Source: JBBRMQ01 sp038230775 (GTDB lineage Bacteria; Acidobacteriota; Thermoanaerobaculia; Gp7-AA8). Taken from it: a stretch of 24,843 bases of DNA. The notes beneath the pieces are model-generated. The model was not told the origin of the DNA, did no database searches, and was given only the letters and a program-made list of their open reading frames with translations. This document shows positions 15,992-23,638 of this stretch, one piece after another. Position numbers and translations under genes: made by a program. The DNA is taken from the NCBI GenBank assembly GCA_038230775.1, contig JBBRMQ010000033.1:1-24843 (forward strand). Reading direction: 5' to 3'. Each line of letters starts with the position of its first letter. The stretch's first letter is position 1.

Positions 15992-18658
15992 TCACTGCCG
16001 GATCAAGAGATCGAGGCGCCGGATGTCGCGCGGCTGCGCTGGATCGTGCTCCACGAAGAGAAAGCGCCGGTCGTCGGGACTGAGATCGTAGTCGCGCGCG
16101 ATGGCGGTCGTGATCCCTTCCTCCGTCAGTGTTTCAAAGCGGTGTGTGAAGAGCACCATGGGAGCGCCCGCGGTCAGCTCCCGCCCCTCCGAAATCGCGA
16201 CGCTCATCAGGCGATCTCCACTACGGTAGAAGAGTCTCGTTCCCCGATGACTCCAGAGCGGCTCCGTTCCGCCATTGGTCGAGATCTGACTTCTCCTTCC
16301 GGAGCCATCCATCGGTTGTGCGTAAACCTCAGGCTCCCCTGACTCGTTCGACACGTACGCGAGCCAGCGGCCGTCCGGCGAGATCTCCGGAGTGGTCTCG
16401 TTGAAACGGGTGGCAACCACCATCCTCGGCGTGTGATCGCCAGTCACTGCAACAAGGCCGATGTCCGATGCCGTAGCGTCCCCGATCCGCACGAATGCAA
16501 CCGTCTTCCCGTCTTTCGAGACGGAGGACGGGAAGATCGCCATGTTGCCTCCGAGAATCTTCTCCGGCTCGCCGGCACCGTCGGTGCCTGTCTTGAAAAG
16601 GGTTGGCACCTCGCTTCGATATCGGGAGAACACCAGCCTCTTTCCGTCGGGAAGCCAGACCGGGAAGAGATTCTCCGAATTGAACGTGAGTCTCGATCGC
16701 GATCCTCGAATCAAGTCGTACATCCAGAGATCGTCGTTTGCTCCTGTCACTTGGACCAGCAGGTTTCGGCCGTCCGGTGACAAACGGGGTGCAACAAACT
16801 CGCGTGCTTCGGCGGGAAGCGGCTCGCTCTTGCCGTCTTCGCCCACCCAGACGAGGCGGCAATTGAAGACGTCACTGGTGTAGGGAACGTAAACAATCGT
16901 CCCATCGCGGGCGGCATCGAAGAAGGAGCCTCCGGTTCCGGGCACGGTGAGCACCGGTCGAATGACCTCGCTGACGGCGCCGTGCACGGATCCGGTCCGA
17001 ACGTCGATTCCAGTCGAGAGGACGCGGTTGTCGCGGACGAAGAAGAGGCGGCCGGGCTCCGCATACACGGGAGTGGTTCCGCCGGAAATGAGCGTTCGAG
17101 TCTTGCCGCTCTGAAGGTCGAGCTCGGAGATCCGCGCTTCATCGAACGACTTTCCGTCGATTTCGGCGACGAACATCACGAAGCGATCGCCGGGCAAGAC
17201 TTGCGGAAAGACATGGCCGGCCTCGTCAGCAGCCACCGTCGTCAAGGGCTCGGCCTTTCTCGAACCGTGCCTGAGGATCTCGAGGCCCGCACCGGGGTGG
17301 CCGGCAAAAATGATCGAGCCGTCGTCGAGCCAGGTACCGCCGCGCCGAGGGCCGTCAGCGGCGCATAGATCGGCGACGGGCCCGCCGTTCAACGACAAAA
17401 CTTTCAGCTTGTGATCCGCAAAGAATGCGACGGAGTTCCCGTCGGGCGAGAAGAAGACGAAGCCGGCACCGTCGGTGCCGGGCAGAGGAACGGCCGCGGA
17501 CGCATCGAGGGAACGCACATAGAGTCTCGTTGTCCCCAGAGTGGCGGCCAGATAAACAATCCGCCTTCCGTCTCTTGAAATCGCAAGAGTCCCGCCCTTA
17601 CCACTTTGGATCGCCAGGATCTGATCATCAGGAAGGATCAACGACACGTGAACAAGACGCGCAGGAAGAGGTGGGTGTCTTCTGAGGAGAACGAACACCG
17701 TCGCCAGTGCGGCGGCAGCGATGAGCAGCGAGAGCAACAGGGCGAGGCGTTCCCATCGTCGCCATCCACGCCTGACAGGGGCGAAAGACGATTCGGCGGT
17801 GGTGGCGCCGAGCAGACCCTTGAGCTGCAGAGCGACGTCGCCGGCGGTCTGCCAGCGGTCGTTCGGATCCTTGGCCAGGCAGGGTCGAATGACGCGCTCC
17901 ATTGCGACAGGACTCAGTGGCTGCACGTCGGCGATGGGTGGGGGGTCGGAGTGCAGGATCGCCGCGACGATGCTGGCCTCGCTGTTCCCGGGAAACGCAC
18001 GCTTGCCCGTCACCATCTCGTACAGCACGGCTCCCAGGGCAAAGATGTCTGTGCGGGCGTCTACTTCCCTCGCTTCGAGCTGCTCGGGGGCCATGTATTG
18101 GAGGGTTCCGAGAACGGTCCCCGCGGCCGTCAGCGATTTCTGAACAGTAGGTGGCAGCGAGGCGCCGGAGATCGAACCGCTCTCGACGATTTTTGCCAAG
18201 CCGAAATCAAGCAGTTTCACGCCGCTCCTGGTCAGCATGACGTTTCCCGGCTTGAGATCGCGATGGACAATATGTTGACGATGGGCGGCCTCCAGCGCCT
18301 CGGCGATTTCCTGTCCGTAGCGAAGCACCTGCTGCGTTGGCAGCGGCCCACGGGAGATGCGATCGGCCAGCGTCTCCCCTTCGAGGAGCTCCATGACGAG
18401 ATACGCCGTTCCATCGATTTCTCCGACGTCAAAGATCGAGCAGATGTGCGAGTGGTTCAGCTTCGAGATCGAGCGGGCTTCCTGCTCGAAGCGCTGCCGC
18501 AGGTCCGCACGGCCCGACAGGTGAGCGGGCAGGATCTTGATCGCAACCCACCGGCCGAGGCGATCATCGTGCGCCTTGTAGACCTGTCCCATGCCGCCTT
18601 CTCCGACGAGCGAGTCAATGGTGTAGGGACCGACCTGAGTACCGGACGCAATTCCCAA
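15992..18658 (-). CDS. Kinase 5: PknB-type Ser/Thr kinase, single TM, C-terminal WD40/TolB-like propeller
   Basis: This 888-residue protein starts at TTG (18658), which gives the family-typical leader before GPYTI; no in-frame ATG fits. Kinase domain about 12-280: GEGGMGQVY, VAIK lysine K41, HRDLKPGN with D134, DFG D151 and YMAPEQ. A TM helix at about 304-325 follows WRRWER. The outer part is a propeller with blades such as AISRDGRRIVY, FFSPDGNSVAFF, RLSPDGRNLLV, VWLPDGKRLVF, EISPDGRWLAY and LWSHRGTRLFY. Architecture and length match kinase 1. Residues about 300-456 are duplicated as a broken copy at 1737-2210. No Shine-Dalgarno is visible. The protein ends in a short RRLDLLIRQ tail and its stop lies next to a tRNA-like relic. 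Confidence 0.93.
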   Translation of the reverse strand: MGIASGTQVGPYTIDSLVGEGGMGQVYKAHDDRLGRWVAIKILPAHLSGRADLRQRFEQEARSISKLNHSHICSIFDVGEIDGTAYLVMELLEGETLADRISRGPLPTQQVLRYGQEIAEALEAAHRQHIVHRDLKPGNVMLTRSGVKLLDFGLAKIVESGSISGASLPPTVQKSLTAAGTVLGTLQYMAPEQLEAREVDARTDIFALGAVLYEMVTGKRAFPGNSEASIVAAILHSDPPPIADVQPLSPVAMERVIRPCLAKDPNDRWQTAGDVALQLKGLLGATTAESSFAPVRRGWRRWERLALLLSLLIAAAALATVFVLLRRHPPLPARLVHVSLILPDDQILAIQSGKGGTLAISRDGRRIVYLAATLGTTRLYVRSLDASAAVPLPGTDGAGFVFFSPDGNSVAFFADHKLKVLSLNGGPVADLCAADGPRRGGTWLDDGSIIFAGHPGAGLEILRHGSRKAEPLTTVAADEAGHVFPQVLPGDRFVMFVAEIDGKSFDEARISELDLQSGKTRTLISGGTTPVYAEPGRLFFVRDNRVLSTGIDVRTGSVHGAVSEVIRPVLTVPGTGGSFFDAARDGTIVYVPYTSDVFNCRLVWVGEDGKSEPLPAEAREFVAPRLSPDGRNLLVQVTGANDDLWMYDLIRGSRSRLTFNSENLFPVWLPDGKRLVFSRYRSEVPTLFKTGTDGAGEPEKILGGNMAIFPSSVSKDGKTVAFVRIGDATASDIGLVAVTGDHTPRMVVATRFNETTPEISPDGRWLAYVSNESGEPEVYAQPMDGSGRRSQISTNGGTEPLWSHRGTRLFYRSGDRLMSVAISEGRELTAGAPMVLFTHRFETLTEEGITTAIARDYDLSPDDRRFLFVEHDPAQPRDIRRLDLLIRQ

Positions 18659-18667
18659 TGGACGGGA

Positions 18668-18673
18668 AGGATA
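18668..18673 (-). promoter_or_regulatory. Possible -10 box for leaderless expression of kinase 5
   Basis: On the minus strand TATCCT (4 of 6 to consensus) stands 9 bases before the TTG start, with no Shine-Dalgarno between. The match is weaker than for kinases 1 and 2, but the distance is similar. Confidence 0.3.
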
Positions 18674-18711
18674 ACAGCGCCGCCGTTACAGATTGGGGCG
18701 GACCTCTCGGA

Positions 18712-19248
18712 TCACGGAGACGCCGGCGGCGTGCTGCGCGCAGTGAGCTTGTGAACGACCACGCCGTCCGGCAAGCCCTGTGGGAAGCGAGCGCCCTTGG
18801 TGAGCGATTCCCAGGGTGACGATGGGTATTCGAACTCCGCCGCGACTGTGACATCCCGCAGCGCGAGGCCACCGGCCACGCCCCAGAGCGGGATCGTGAT
18901 CGAGGCCAACAGGCCGTTCGTGAGCGCCGCCAGCATCCCGCCGCCAACGTTCCCGAGAAGCGTCCTGGGATCGTAGAGCGTCACCGTGGCGCCTTTCACG
19001 TCCGCTTTCGCGACATCGACGGCTCCCGCACGTGTCAGCACGTACAGCCGATCCGGCGCGACCGCAATCAGTTCTCCCGCGACGGCAGGCGTTTTCGGCT
19101 GCTGCATTCGAACAACGACCCATCCGCCGAAGACGTCCGTGTCCGCCGTGCTGAACGCCGGCAGCATCGGTTTCGGATTCGTTGCGCAACCGGCGATTAC
19201 GCCGATCACGAGCAGTGCGACGACAGGGCGCCTTTCAATGGATGGCAT
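18712..19248 (-). CDS. Predicted lipoprotein of unknown function
   Basis: From the ATG at 19248 the product has 178 residues. It begins MPSIERRPVVALLVIGVIAGC: a basic start, a hydrophobic stretch and a VIAGC lipobox with the acylated cysteine at about residue 21, so it should be a lipoprotein. The middle carries WVVVRMQQPKTP and AVAPDRLYVLTRAGAVDV, then a glycine/alanine-rich hydrophobic stretch (LLGNVGGGMLAALTNGLLAS). I do not recognise the family. The start overlaps the stop of the upstream gene by 14 bases, implying translational coupling and a shared job in the envelope. A longer frame reaching 19335 exists but would place an arginine/serine-rich leader before the signal sequence, so the internal ATG is chosen. 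Confidence 0.75.
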   Translation of the reverse strand: MPSIERRPVVALLVIGVIAGCATNPKPMLPAFSTADTDVFGGWVVVRMQQPKTPAVAGELIAVAPDRLYVLTRAGAVDVAKADVKGATVTLYDPRTLLGNVGGGMLAALTNGLLASITIPLWGVAGGLALRDVTVAAEFEYPSSPWESLTKGARFPQGLPDGVVVHKLTARSTPPASP

Positions 19249-20749
19249 AGCGGCTGTTCCAGAACTGCGATTCAATCTGCGGCTCGAGCGTCTTGAACTG
19301 AGGCGCGAGAACGCGAAGCGCGAGCCGCGGCGCATAGAACATCATTGCGGCACGAAGGCGGCTCTCTTCGCGCATCCACTCGTTGCGCATCCACTCGAGA
19401 TAGTACCCGCGCGACTCGAGGAACAGCTCGTGATCCTCGGGCCGGCCCGGCAGGTCGAAAGCAAATTCGTACCCCTCGCCCGGAAGCGTCACCAGCGTTG
19501 CGCCCGAGCTCGTCTCGAGAGTCCCGTCGCCGTGGCGAATCTCAACAGGCGACAGCGGCACCGGCTCAACACGGCGGTCGAGCGATGCGAATGCGACATA
19601 GTCGAGACGCCACAGCCCACGCGTCATGCTGAGACGAATTCGCCCGTCTTTCGCGGCGCCTGGCGGCAGAGGGAGAAGGTGAACGTCCGTGGCGAGCGGA
19701 CCCGTCTCGTGAAACGTGGCGACCTTCCGCCAGCGGCCGCCGTCGTCGATCAGGACGTCAATGCCGCCGAGAAGTTGTGTAATGCCACCCGCCCGCTCCT
19801 CGACCGCGGTTCCGCCGCTCTCGCGCGACGCCAGCGCCGCCGTCGCGTTTGAGCCAAGGTACGCAAGGGCCTGGTACAAGAGAAATGTGCTGAGCAGCGT
19901 CTGTCGCGCGGCGATGACGATGCCAGCCGGAGCGTGTTGGTCACGGCGATCGAACTGGATCTCGATGACCTCGTGCCGGCCGAGATTGCGCGGGTCCGCG
20001 GTACTGAAACGCTCCACGCCATCAAATTCGCCAAGGGCCGCGCGACAGTCGCCCTCCGCAGCGCGGCAACGCGAGGGAGCCGCGATGTGCGATGACGACC
20101 AGAATTCGCGGTCCTCTGTCGCAAATACACGCGCACCAAAGTCTCGAGGTGCTGCCAGAAGACGGACCGAGCGAACCACATGCGTCTCGAGCGCCTCGTT
20201 TCTCATCCGCAGATTGAAACGGGAGGACGTGGGGTGAGCTCGGTAGAGAGAATCGAGATCGGTGTCCTCGAGCGACGGCGCAATGCTCGCGGAAAACCCC
20301 TCCGCTTGCAGGGACCAGCGACCGGCGTCCTCGGTGTAGAAAGTCGGACACGAGCCGAAGCACGTCTTGGGTGACGTCGCGCAGAGGACGGTCACGGCGG
20401 CCGTCACGCCTGTCATGACTGAAAGTGCAGCGACTCGCTTGGATTTCGAAACGACGTTCGTTTCAAAGAGCGCGACGGAATCGATCGGCACCGTAACCGC
20501 GCCGTGCTCGACCACTTTCCGGTCCGCATCGTAGTGATCGCCCGTTCCGGAAATGTTCTTCTCACCGGAGTCGATGCTCCACTGCGAAAGGACAACCACG
20601 TCGCCGTTGCGGAGATGCGCCTTCAGGTAGCGAGCGCCGTGGTCGAGAGAAGTCGGATTCGTGCTGAACGAACGCTTCCTCACAGGAACGGTGCAGAACG
20701 TCGACAGCAGAGCAATGGCAACGATGGAGACTCTTCGCGCGTAACGCAT
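19235..20749 (-). CDS. Exported protein of unknown function
   Basis: This 504-residue protein has an N-terminal signal (RRVSIVAIALLSTFCTVP). STFC is close to a lipobox but has Phe before Cys, so lipidation is uncertain. After a KAHLRNGDVVVLSQW region comes a second hydrophobic stretch (VAALSVMTGVTAAVTVLC) and a cysteine-containing motif, TCFGSCPTFYTEDAGRWSL, followed by AEGFSASIAPSLEDTDLDSL. I believe this SCPTFY / SSIAPSLE pattern recurs in uncharacterised acidobacterial proteins, but I cannot name a function. The C-terminal half is mixed alpha/beta without a motif I recognise. ATG at 20749 with GGGAGAGG 5-6 bases upstream is a good start. Its last 14 bases overlap the lipoprotein gene, so the two form an operon. 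Element B lies about 150 bases upstream. Confidence 0.8.
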   Translation of the reverse strand: MRYARRVSIVAIALLSTFCTVPVRKRSFSTNPTSLDHGARYLKAHLRNGDVVVLSQWSIDSGEKNISGTGDHYDADRKVVEHGAVTVPIDSVALFETNVVSKSKRVAALSVMTGVTAAVTVLCATSPKTCFGSCPTFYTEDAGRWSLQAEGFSASIAPSLEDTDLDSLYRAHPTSSRFNLRMRNEALETHVVRSVRLLAAPRDFGARVFATEDREFWSSSHIAAPSRCRAAEGDCRAALGEFDGVERFSTADPRNLGRHEVIEIQFDRRDQHAPAGIVIAARQTLLSTFLLYQALAYLGSNATAALASRESGGTAVEERAGGITQLLGGIDVLIDDGGRWRKVATFHETGPLATDVHLLPLPPGAAKDGRIRLSMTRGLWRLDYVAFASLDRRVEPVPLSPVEIRHGDGTLETSSGATLVTLPGEGYEFAFDLPGRPEDHELFLESRGYYLEWMRNEWMREESRLRAAMMFYAPRLALRVLAPQFKTLEPQIESQFWNSRYAIH

Positions 20750-20754
20750 GTGAC

Positions 20755-20762
20755 CTCTCCCG
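20755..20762 (-). promoter_or_regulatory. Shine-Dalgarno of the unknown exported-protein gene
   Basis: On the minus strand a GGGAGAGG-like purine run precedes the ATG at 20749 by about 5 bases, which fixes the start of this operon. Confidence 0.6.
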
Positions 20763-20895
20763 AGCCGTTCTAGGTTTGTGCTTTGAGAGGACTTATACCA
20801 AAACCCGCCCGCGCCGCGCGATCCAAATTCGAGAGCTGGCCGGATTTTTCGCGTCGGCCATGTCGCGGACGACCGCCACGCTTTCCAGACGCAAC

Positions 20896-20959
20896 CTTAT
20901 TAGCAGCGTCTGGACTCGTCTCGACCCATCTGGAGATGCGAACGAGACGAAAAATTGAC
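20896..20959 (-). repeat. Conserved 65-bp promoter-like element, copy B (upstream of the exported-protein operon)
   Basis: Second copy of the element at 14081-14145, same orientation. It contains GTCTCGAC, a cleaner inner dyad CATCT-GG-AGATG, TGCGAA, GAGACGAAAAAT and GAC. An outer inverted pair CGTCTCG ... CGAGACG encloses the dyad. At its minus-strand 3' side the sequence reads CTAATAAG, where copy A has its -10-like TAAGAT. The gap 20750-21010 around it holds no gene that I can support. A terminator role is unlikely because the T-run is on the wrong side of the stem for transcription from the MFS operon side. Confidence 0.6.
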
Positions 20960-21010
20960 GCGCTCGGAACCATGTTCCTGGAGCATTCGAGCAGTCTGTA
21001 AGGACAAGAG

Positions 21011-22366
21011 CTACGCGACCGTGTGCGCGCGAGAATCGCAACTGCTTGCAAGAGTCGAACGGTTGACCTTGAGTAGCGGCGACTCGATCATACGAACCGC
21101 CACGATAAGGCCTGACAAACATGTCAGCGCGCCCACGAAGACGATCGCCGCCGTCAGGCCGTACGTATCGGCGATGACTCCGGACACCACTGCTCCGACC
21201 GCATATCCAAGATCACGCCACAGCCGGTACACACCGACAGCCGATGCGCGCCAGCGCGGATGTGCACGATCACTCACGGCCGCCAGCAGAGTTGGATACA
21301 CGAGCGCGGTCCCGAATCCCAAGAGCACGCTCCCTCCGATCCACGCAGCGTACGGCGATCGGATGAACGTACCTGCGGCCACGACCCAGATGCCGAGCGC
21401 TTGCACCCACATGCCGGCAGCGATCAGCCACTTTCGTCCCCACCGATCCGAGAGCGCGCCGGTGCCGATCTGCGACAGGCCCCACACAGCAGGGTAGATC
21501 GCTGCCAGCGCGCCAATGTGCCCCAAACTCATCCCGCTGTTCACGAACAAGAGAGGGAACAGGCCCCACGCAGCGCCATCATTGAGATTGTTGACCATCC
21601 CCGCCTGACTGCAGGCGAAGAGCGTTGGGTTACTGAAACTCGTTTCGATGAACACACGTTTCAGTGACAGTGTCACTGGTACGTCGTTGCTGACGTGACG
21701 CGACTCGGCGTGCGCAAACTCCGTCGTGTCACGCACGAATGCGATGGAAAGAATCAATCCGATCGACGCAAAGGCAACGCCGAGTGCGAACGGCGCGATG
21801 CGTAGCCCGTATGAGCTCGCAAGTTCAGCGCACGCCCATGCCGCCACCGCGACGGCGCCATAGCCCGCAAACTCGTTGAGACCCATCGCCAGACCGCGCC
21901 GTTTCGGTCCGACCAGATCGATCTTCATGACGACTGTCATCGACCAGCAGAGGCCCTGATTGATGCCGAGGAAAACGTTTGCCGCAACGACCCAGCCCCA
22001 TGTCGGCGCCCATAGAAGCAGAAAGGGCACAGGCAGTCCGGCAATCCATCCCGCAACCAGCAAAGTTTTTCGGCCGATGTTCTCCGAAGCGCGGCCGGCG
22101 ATGAGATTCGTGAGCGCCTTCACCACTGCGAAGCTGACGATGAATGTGAGCATCGCGCTCTTCGACGCGAGTCCGAACTCGCGTTCGGCGAGCACTGGCA
22201 GAACCGTACGCTCGAGGCCGACCATGCCACCGACAAACGCGTTGACACCGACGAGCAACCAGAACTGCAGCCAGTTTCGCCCGAGGCCGAGCATCGGACC
22301 GATCACGGCCTTCGGCGCACTACGGACTTCAGGCTGCAAGATTGATTGCGCGGATCTCGGCAGCAT
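21011..22366 (-). CDS. MFS transporter in the DUF4395/MBL operon
   Basis: A roughly 450-residue major facilitator protein with about 12 hydrophobic segments, beginning at LQFWLLVGVNAFVGGMVG. The motif A region reads GRASENIGRKT in the first half and GALSDRWGRKW in the second. VGLERTVLPVLAEREFG after helix 1 is distinctive. The start is uncertain: an ATG at 22366 overlaps the upstream stop by 38 bases, ATGs at 22423 and 22420 would extend it, and a more internal ATG (at PMLGLGRNW) would shorten it; none has a clear Shine-Dalgarno. Being third in an operon with a persulfide-dioxygenase-like enzyme and a DUF4395 protein, it may export or import a small sulfur compound (inference). Confidence 0.88.
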   Translation of the reverse strand: MLPRSAQSILQPEVRSAPKAVIGPMLGLGRNWLQFWLLVGVNAFVGGMVGLERTVLPVLAEREFGLASKSAMLTFIVSFAVVKALTNLIAGRASENIGRKTLLVAGWIAGLPVPFLLLWAPTWGWVVAANVFLGINQGLCWSMTVVMKIDLVGPKRRGLAMGLNEFAGYGAVAVAAWACAELASSYGLRIAPFALGVAFASIGLILSIAFVRDTTEFAHAESRHVSNDVPVTLSLKRVFIETSFSNPTLFACSQAGMVNNLNDGAAWGLFPLLFVNSGMSLGHIGALAAIYPAVWGLSQIGTGALSDRWGRKWLIAAGMWVQALGIWVVAAGTFIRSPYAAWIGGSVLLGFGTALVYPTLLAAVSDRAHPRWRASAVGVYRLWRDLGYAVGAVVSGVIADTYGLTAAIVFVGALTCLSGLIVAVRMIESPLLKVNRSTLASSCDSRAHTVA

Positions 22367-23051
22367 TGGCTGAAGGCGTTGGTAGATCGCGCAGCACTGC
22401 GGCGACGAACTCGTCCCCATCATCGAGGCGGAACGTGCGGTTGAAACGGCGTTCGAATCCGATCGTCGACGACGGCTTGCCGCTCAATCCGCGCCCGCAG
22501 ATCGAACCGGAGAACGCGCCCGGCCACACCTCGACGTCATCGGGTAAGGCGCGGAGTATCCGTGCGCTCTGGTAGAGCATGCGCGCACCCTCCTCCGCTT
22601 CGGTTGCCAGTTCGGTGCGTCCCATGTCGCCGACCATCAGTGTGTGCCCGGTCAACACGAGCCACGGATCGCCGCCGCGCGTGCGATCCGAAACCAGCAG
22701 AGAGATGTGCTCGGGTGTGTGTCCCGGCGTGTGCAACACGTCGATGACCACATTGCCAAGAACGAGTTGCTGTCCGGCGGTCACGCCGGTCGTCTGCTGC
22801 GTCATGACGGACTGGTGCAACACATACTCGGCGCCGGCGCGCCTGGCGAGCGCGCGACCCGCAGAAATGTGATCGGCGTGCACATGGGTGTCGATCACGT
22901 AGCGAATCTGCATCCGGTTATCTGAGGCTGCGCCGATGTATGCCTCGATCTCCCCCAGCGGATCCACGACAGCACAAGCGGCGTGTCCGCCGCAGCCGAC
23001 GAGGTAGGAGGCAGCAACTGGATCGAAGTGAAGAAACTGACGAAAGATCAC
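22329..23051 (-). CDS. MBL-fold hydrolase, persulfide-dioxygenase (ETHE1/Blh)-like
   Basis: This 240-residue protein opens with FRQFLHFDPVAASYLVGC, typical of the glyoxalase-II-like persulfide dioxygenase branch. The metal motif THVHADH gives H56, H58, D60 and H61; HTPGHT gives H111 and GDMGR gives D142. These include the three ligands known for mononuclear iron in ETHE1-type enzymes. Near 175 the sequence PGAFSGSICGRG has no histidine where two-metal MBL hydrolases usually have their last ligand, which fits a one-iron site (inference). The likely reaction is oxidation of glutathione or other persulfide to sulfite in the cytoplasm. The GTG start overlaps the DUF4395 stop (GTGA), with GGAG 9 bases upstream, so translation is coupled. 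Confidence 0.88.
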   Translation of the reverse strand: MIFRQFLHFDPVAASYLVGCGGHAACAVVDPLGEIEAYIGAASDNRMQIRYVIDTHVHADHISAGRALARRAGAEYVLHQSVMTQQTTGVTAGQQLVLGNVVIDVLHTPGHTPEHISLLVSDRTRGGDPWLVLTGHTLMVGDMGRTELATEAEEGARMLYQSARILRALPDDVEVWPGAFSGSICGRGLSGKPSSTIGFERRFNRTFRLDDGDEFVAAVLRDLPTPSANAAEIRAINLAA

Positions 23052-23539
23052 GATTGAACTCCAGGTTGCCGCGCCATCGAACGCCGTCCGACCAGTTGAA
23101 ACAGGAACGAAGGGATACAGAAGTCGGTCAGCACAGTGACCAGCGCAACCGCGACGAACATTGCTCCGAGAACGCGCCCGGCGGTGATCGCACCGGCAGC
23201 AAACACCCAGGCCGTGAGCGCTAACCAGACAGTCGCGAATGCGCAGGCGAACCGGCGCGGGGCCGGGTTCGGTGGCAACACTCTCGTGCCGGTGATGTAG
23301 CGCAGGCCGTAGTTGTAGAGCAGATCAAACGGATGACGCGGAAAAACGGCGCCAAACAGCGCGGTCGCGCCGAGGGCGATCAGCAGCGGTACGGAGCCGA
23401 GCATCGTCCCAACCGCAACCAGCGTCGCACAAACCGCGGGCGTAAATCGAAGCCACAGATCGAGTTCGGAAATCGCCTGGTCATCGAGAGCGGAGAATCC
23501 CTGCATTTCAAGCCGCTGACGTTTCACTGAGAAATTCAT
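23048..23539 (-). CDS. DUF4395 family membrane protein
   Basis: 163 residues from the ATG at 23539, which has AGGAGG 6 bases upstream; an in-frame TTG at 23554 would include the ribosome binding site in the coding sequence and is rejected. Four hydrophobic segments are arranged as two pairs (LRFTPAVCATLVAVGTMLGS, LLIALGATALFGAVF, FACAFATVWLALTAWVFA, VLGAMFVAVALVTVLTDFC). Between the pairs is the family hallmark HPFDLLYNYGLR followed by LPPNPAPRRFAC. DUF4395 proteins are known mainly as small membrane proteins near sulfur-metabolism genes; the biochemical role is not established. It is first in the operon and overlaps the MBL gene by four bases. Confidence 0.9.
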   Translation of the reverse strand: MNFSVKRQRLEMQGFSALDDQAISELDLWLRFTPAVCATLVAVGTMLGSVPLLIALGATALFGAVFPRHPFDLLYNYGLRYITGTRVLPPNPAPRRFACAFATVWLALTAWVFAAGAITAGRVLGAMFVAVALVTVLTDFCIPSFLFQLVGRRSMARQPGVQS

Positions 23540-23603
23540 CGCGTCCTCCTTCAAGCGTTCTTGTTAATGAAAGATGGATGGGGCGGAGCGATTCGTCAAA
23601 TGA

Positions 23604-23638
23604 AATGATAGAATCATTGTGATAGATTTTCGTTATCA
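23604..23638. promoter_or_regulatory. Two adjacent dyads in the LysR/DUF4395 divergent promoter
   Basis: AATGAT-AGA-ATCATT (23604-23618) is a perfect inverted repeat. Next to it TGATA-N9-TATCA (23620-23638) is a second perfect inverted repeat, containing the LysR-type T-N11-A pattern. The second dyad touches the ATG of the LysR gene and covers a TAGATT hexamer that could be its -10 box. The divergent operon side has TTGACG (complement of 23594-23599), a good -35, on the far edge. The layout suits autorepression plus control of the divergent operon by the LysR protein. Confidence 0.65.

Noticed and set aside
17606..18754. 382-residue plus-strand frame opposite kinase 5
   Set aside because: Covers the antisense of the kinase domain and TM of kinase 5, with no motifs of its own.
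20912..20960. Stem CGTCTCG ... CGAGACG as a transcription terminator of the MFS operon
   Set aside because: The T-run is 5' of the stem when read from the MFS side and an A-run follows on the other strand, so it has the wrong polarity for an intrinsic terminator in either direction.
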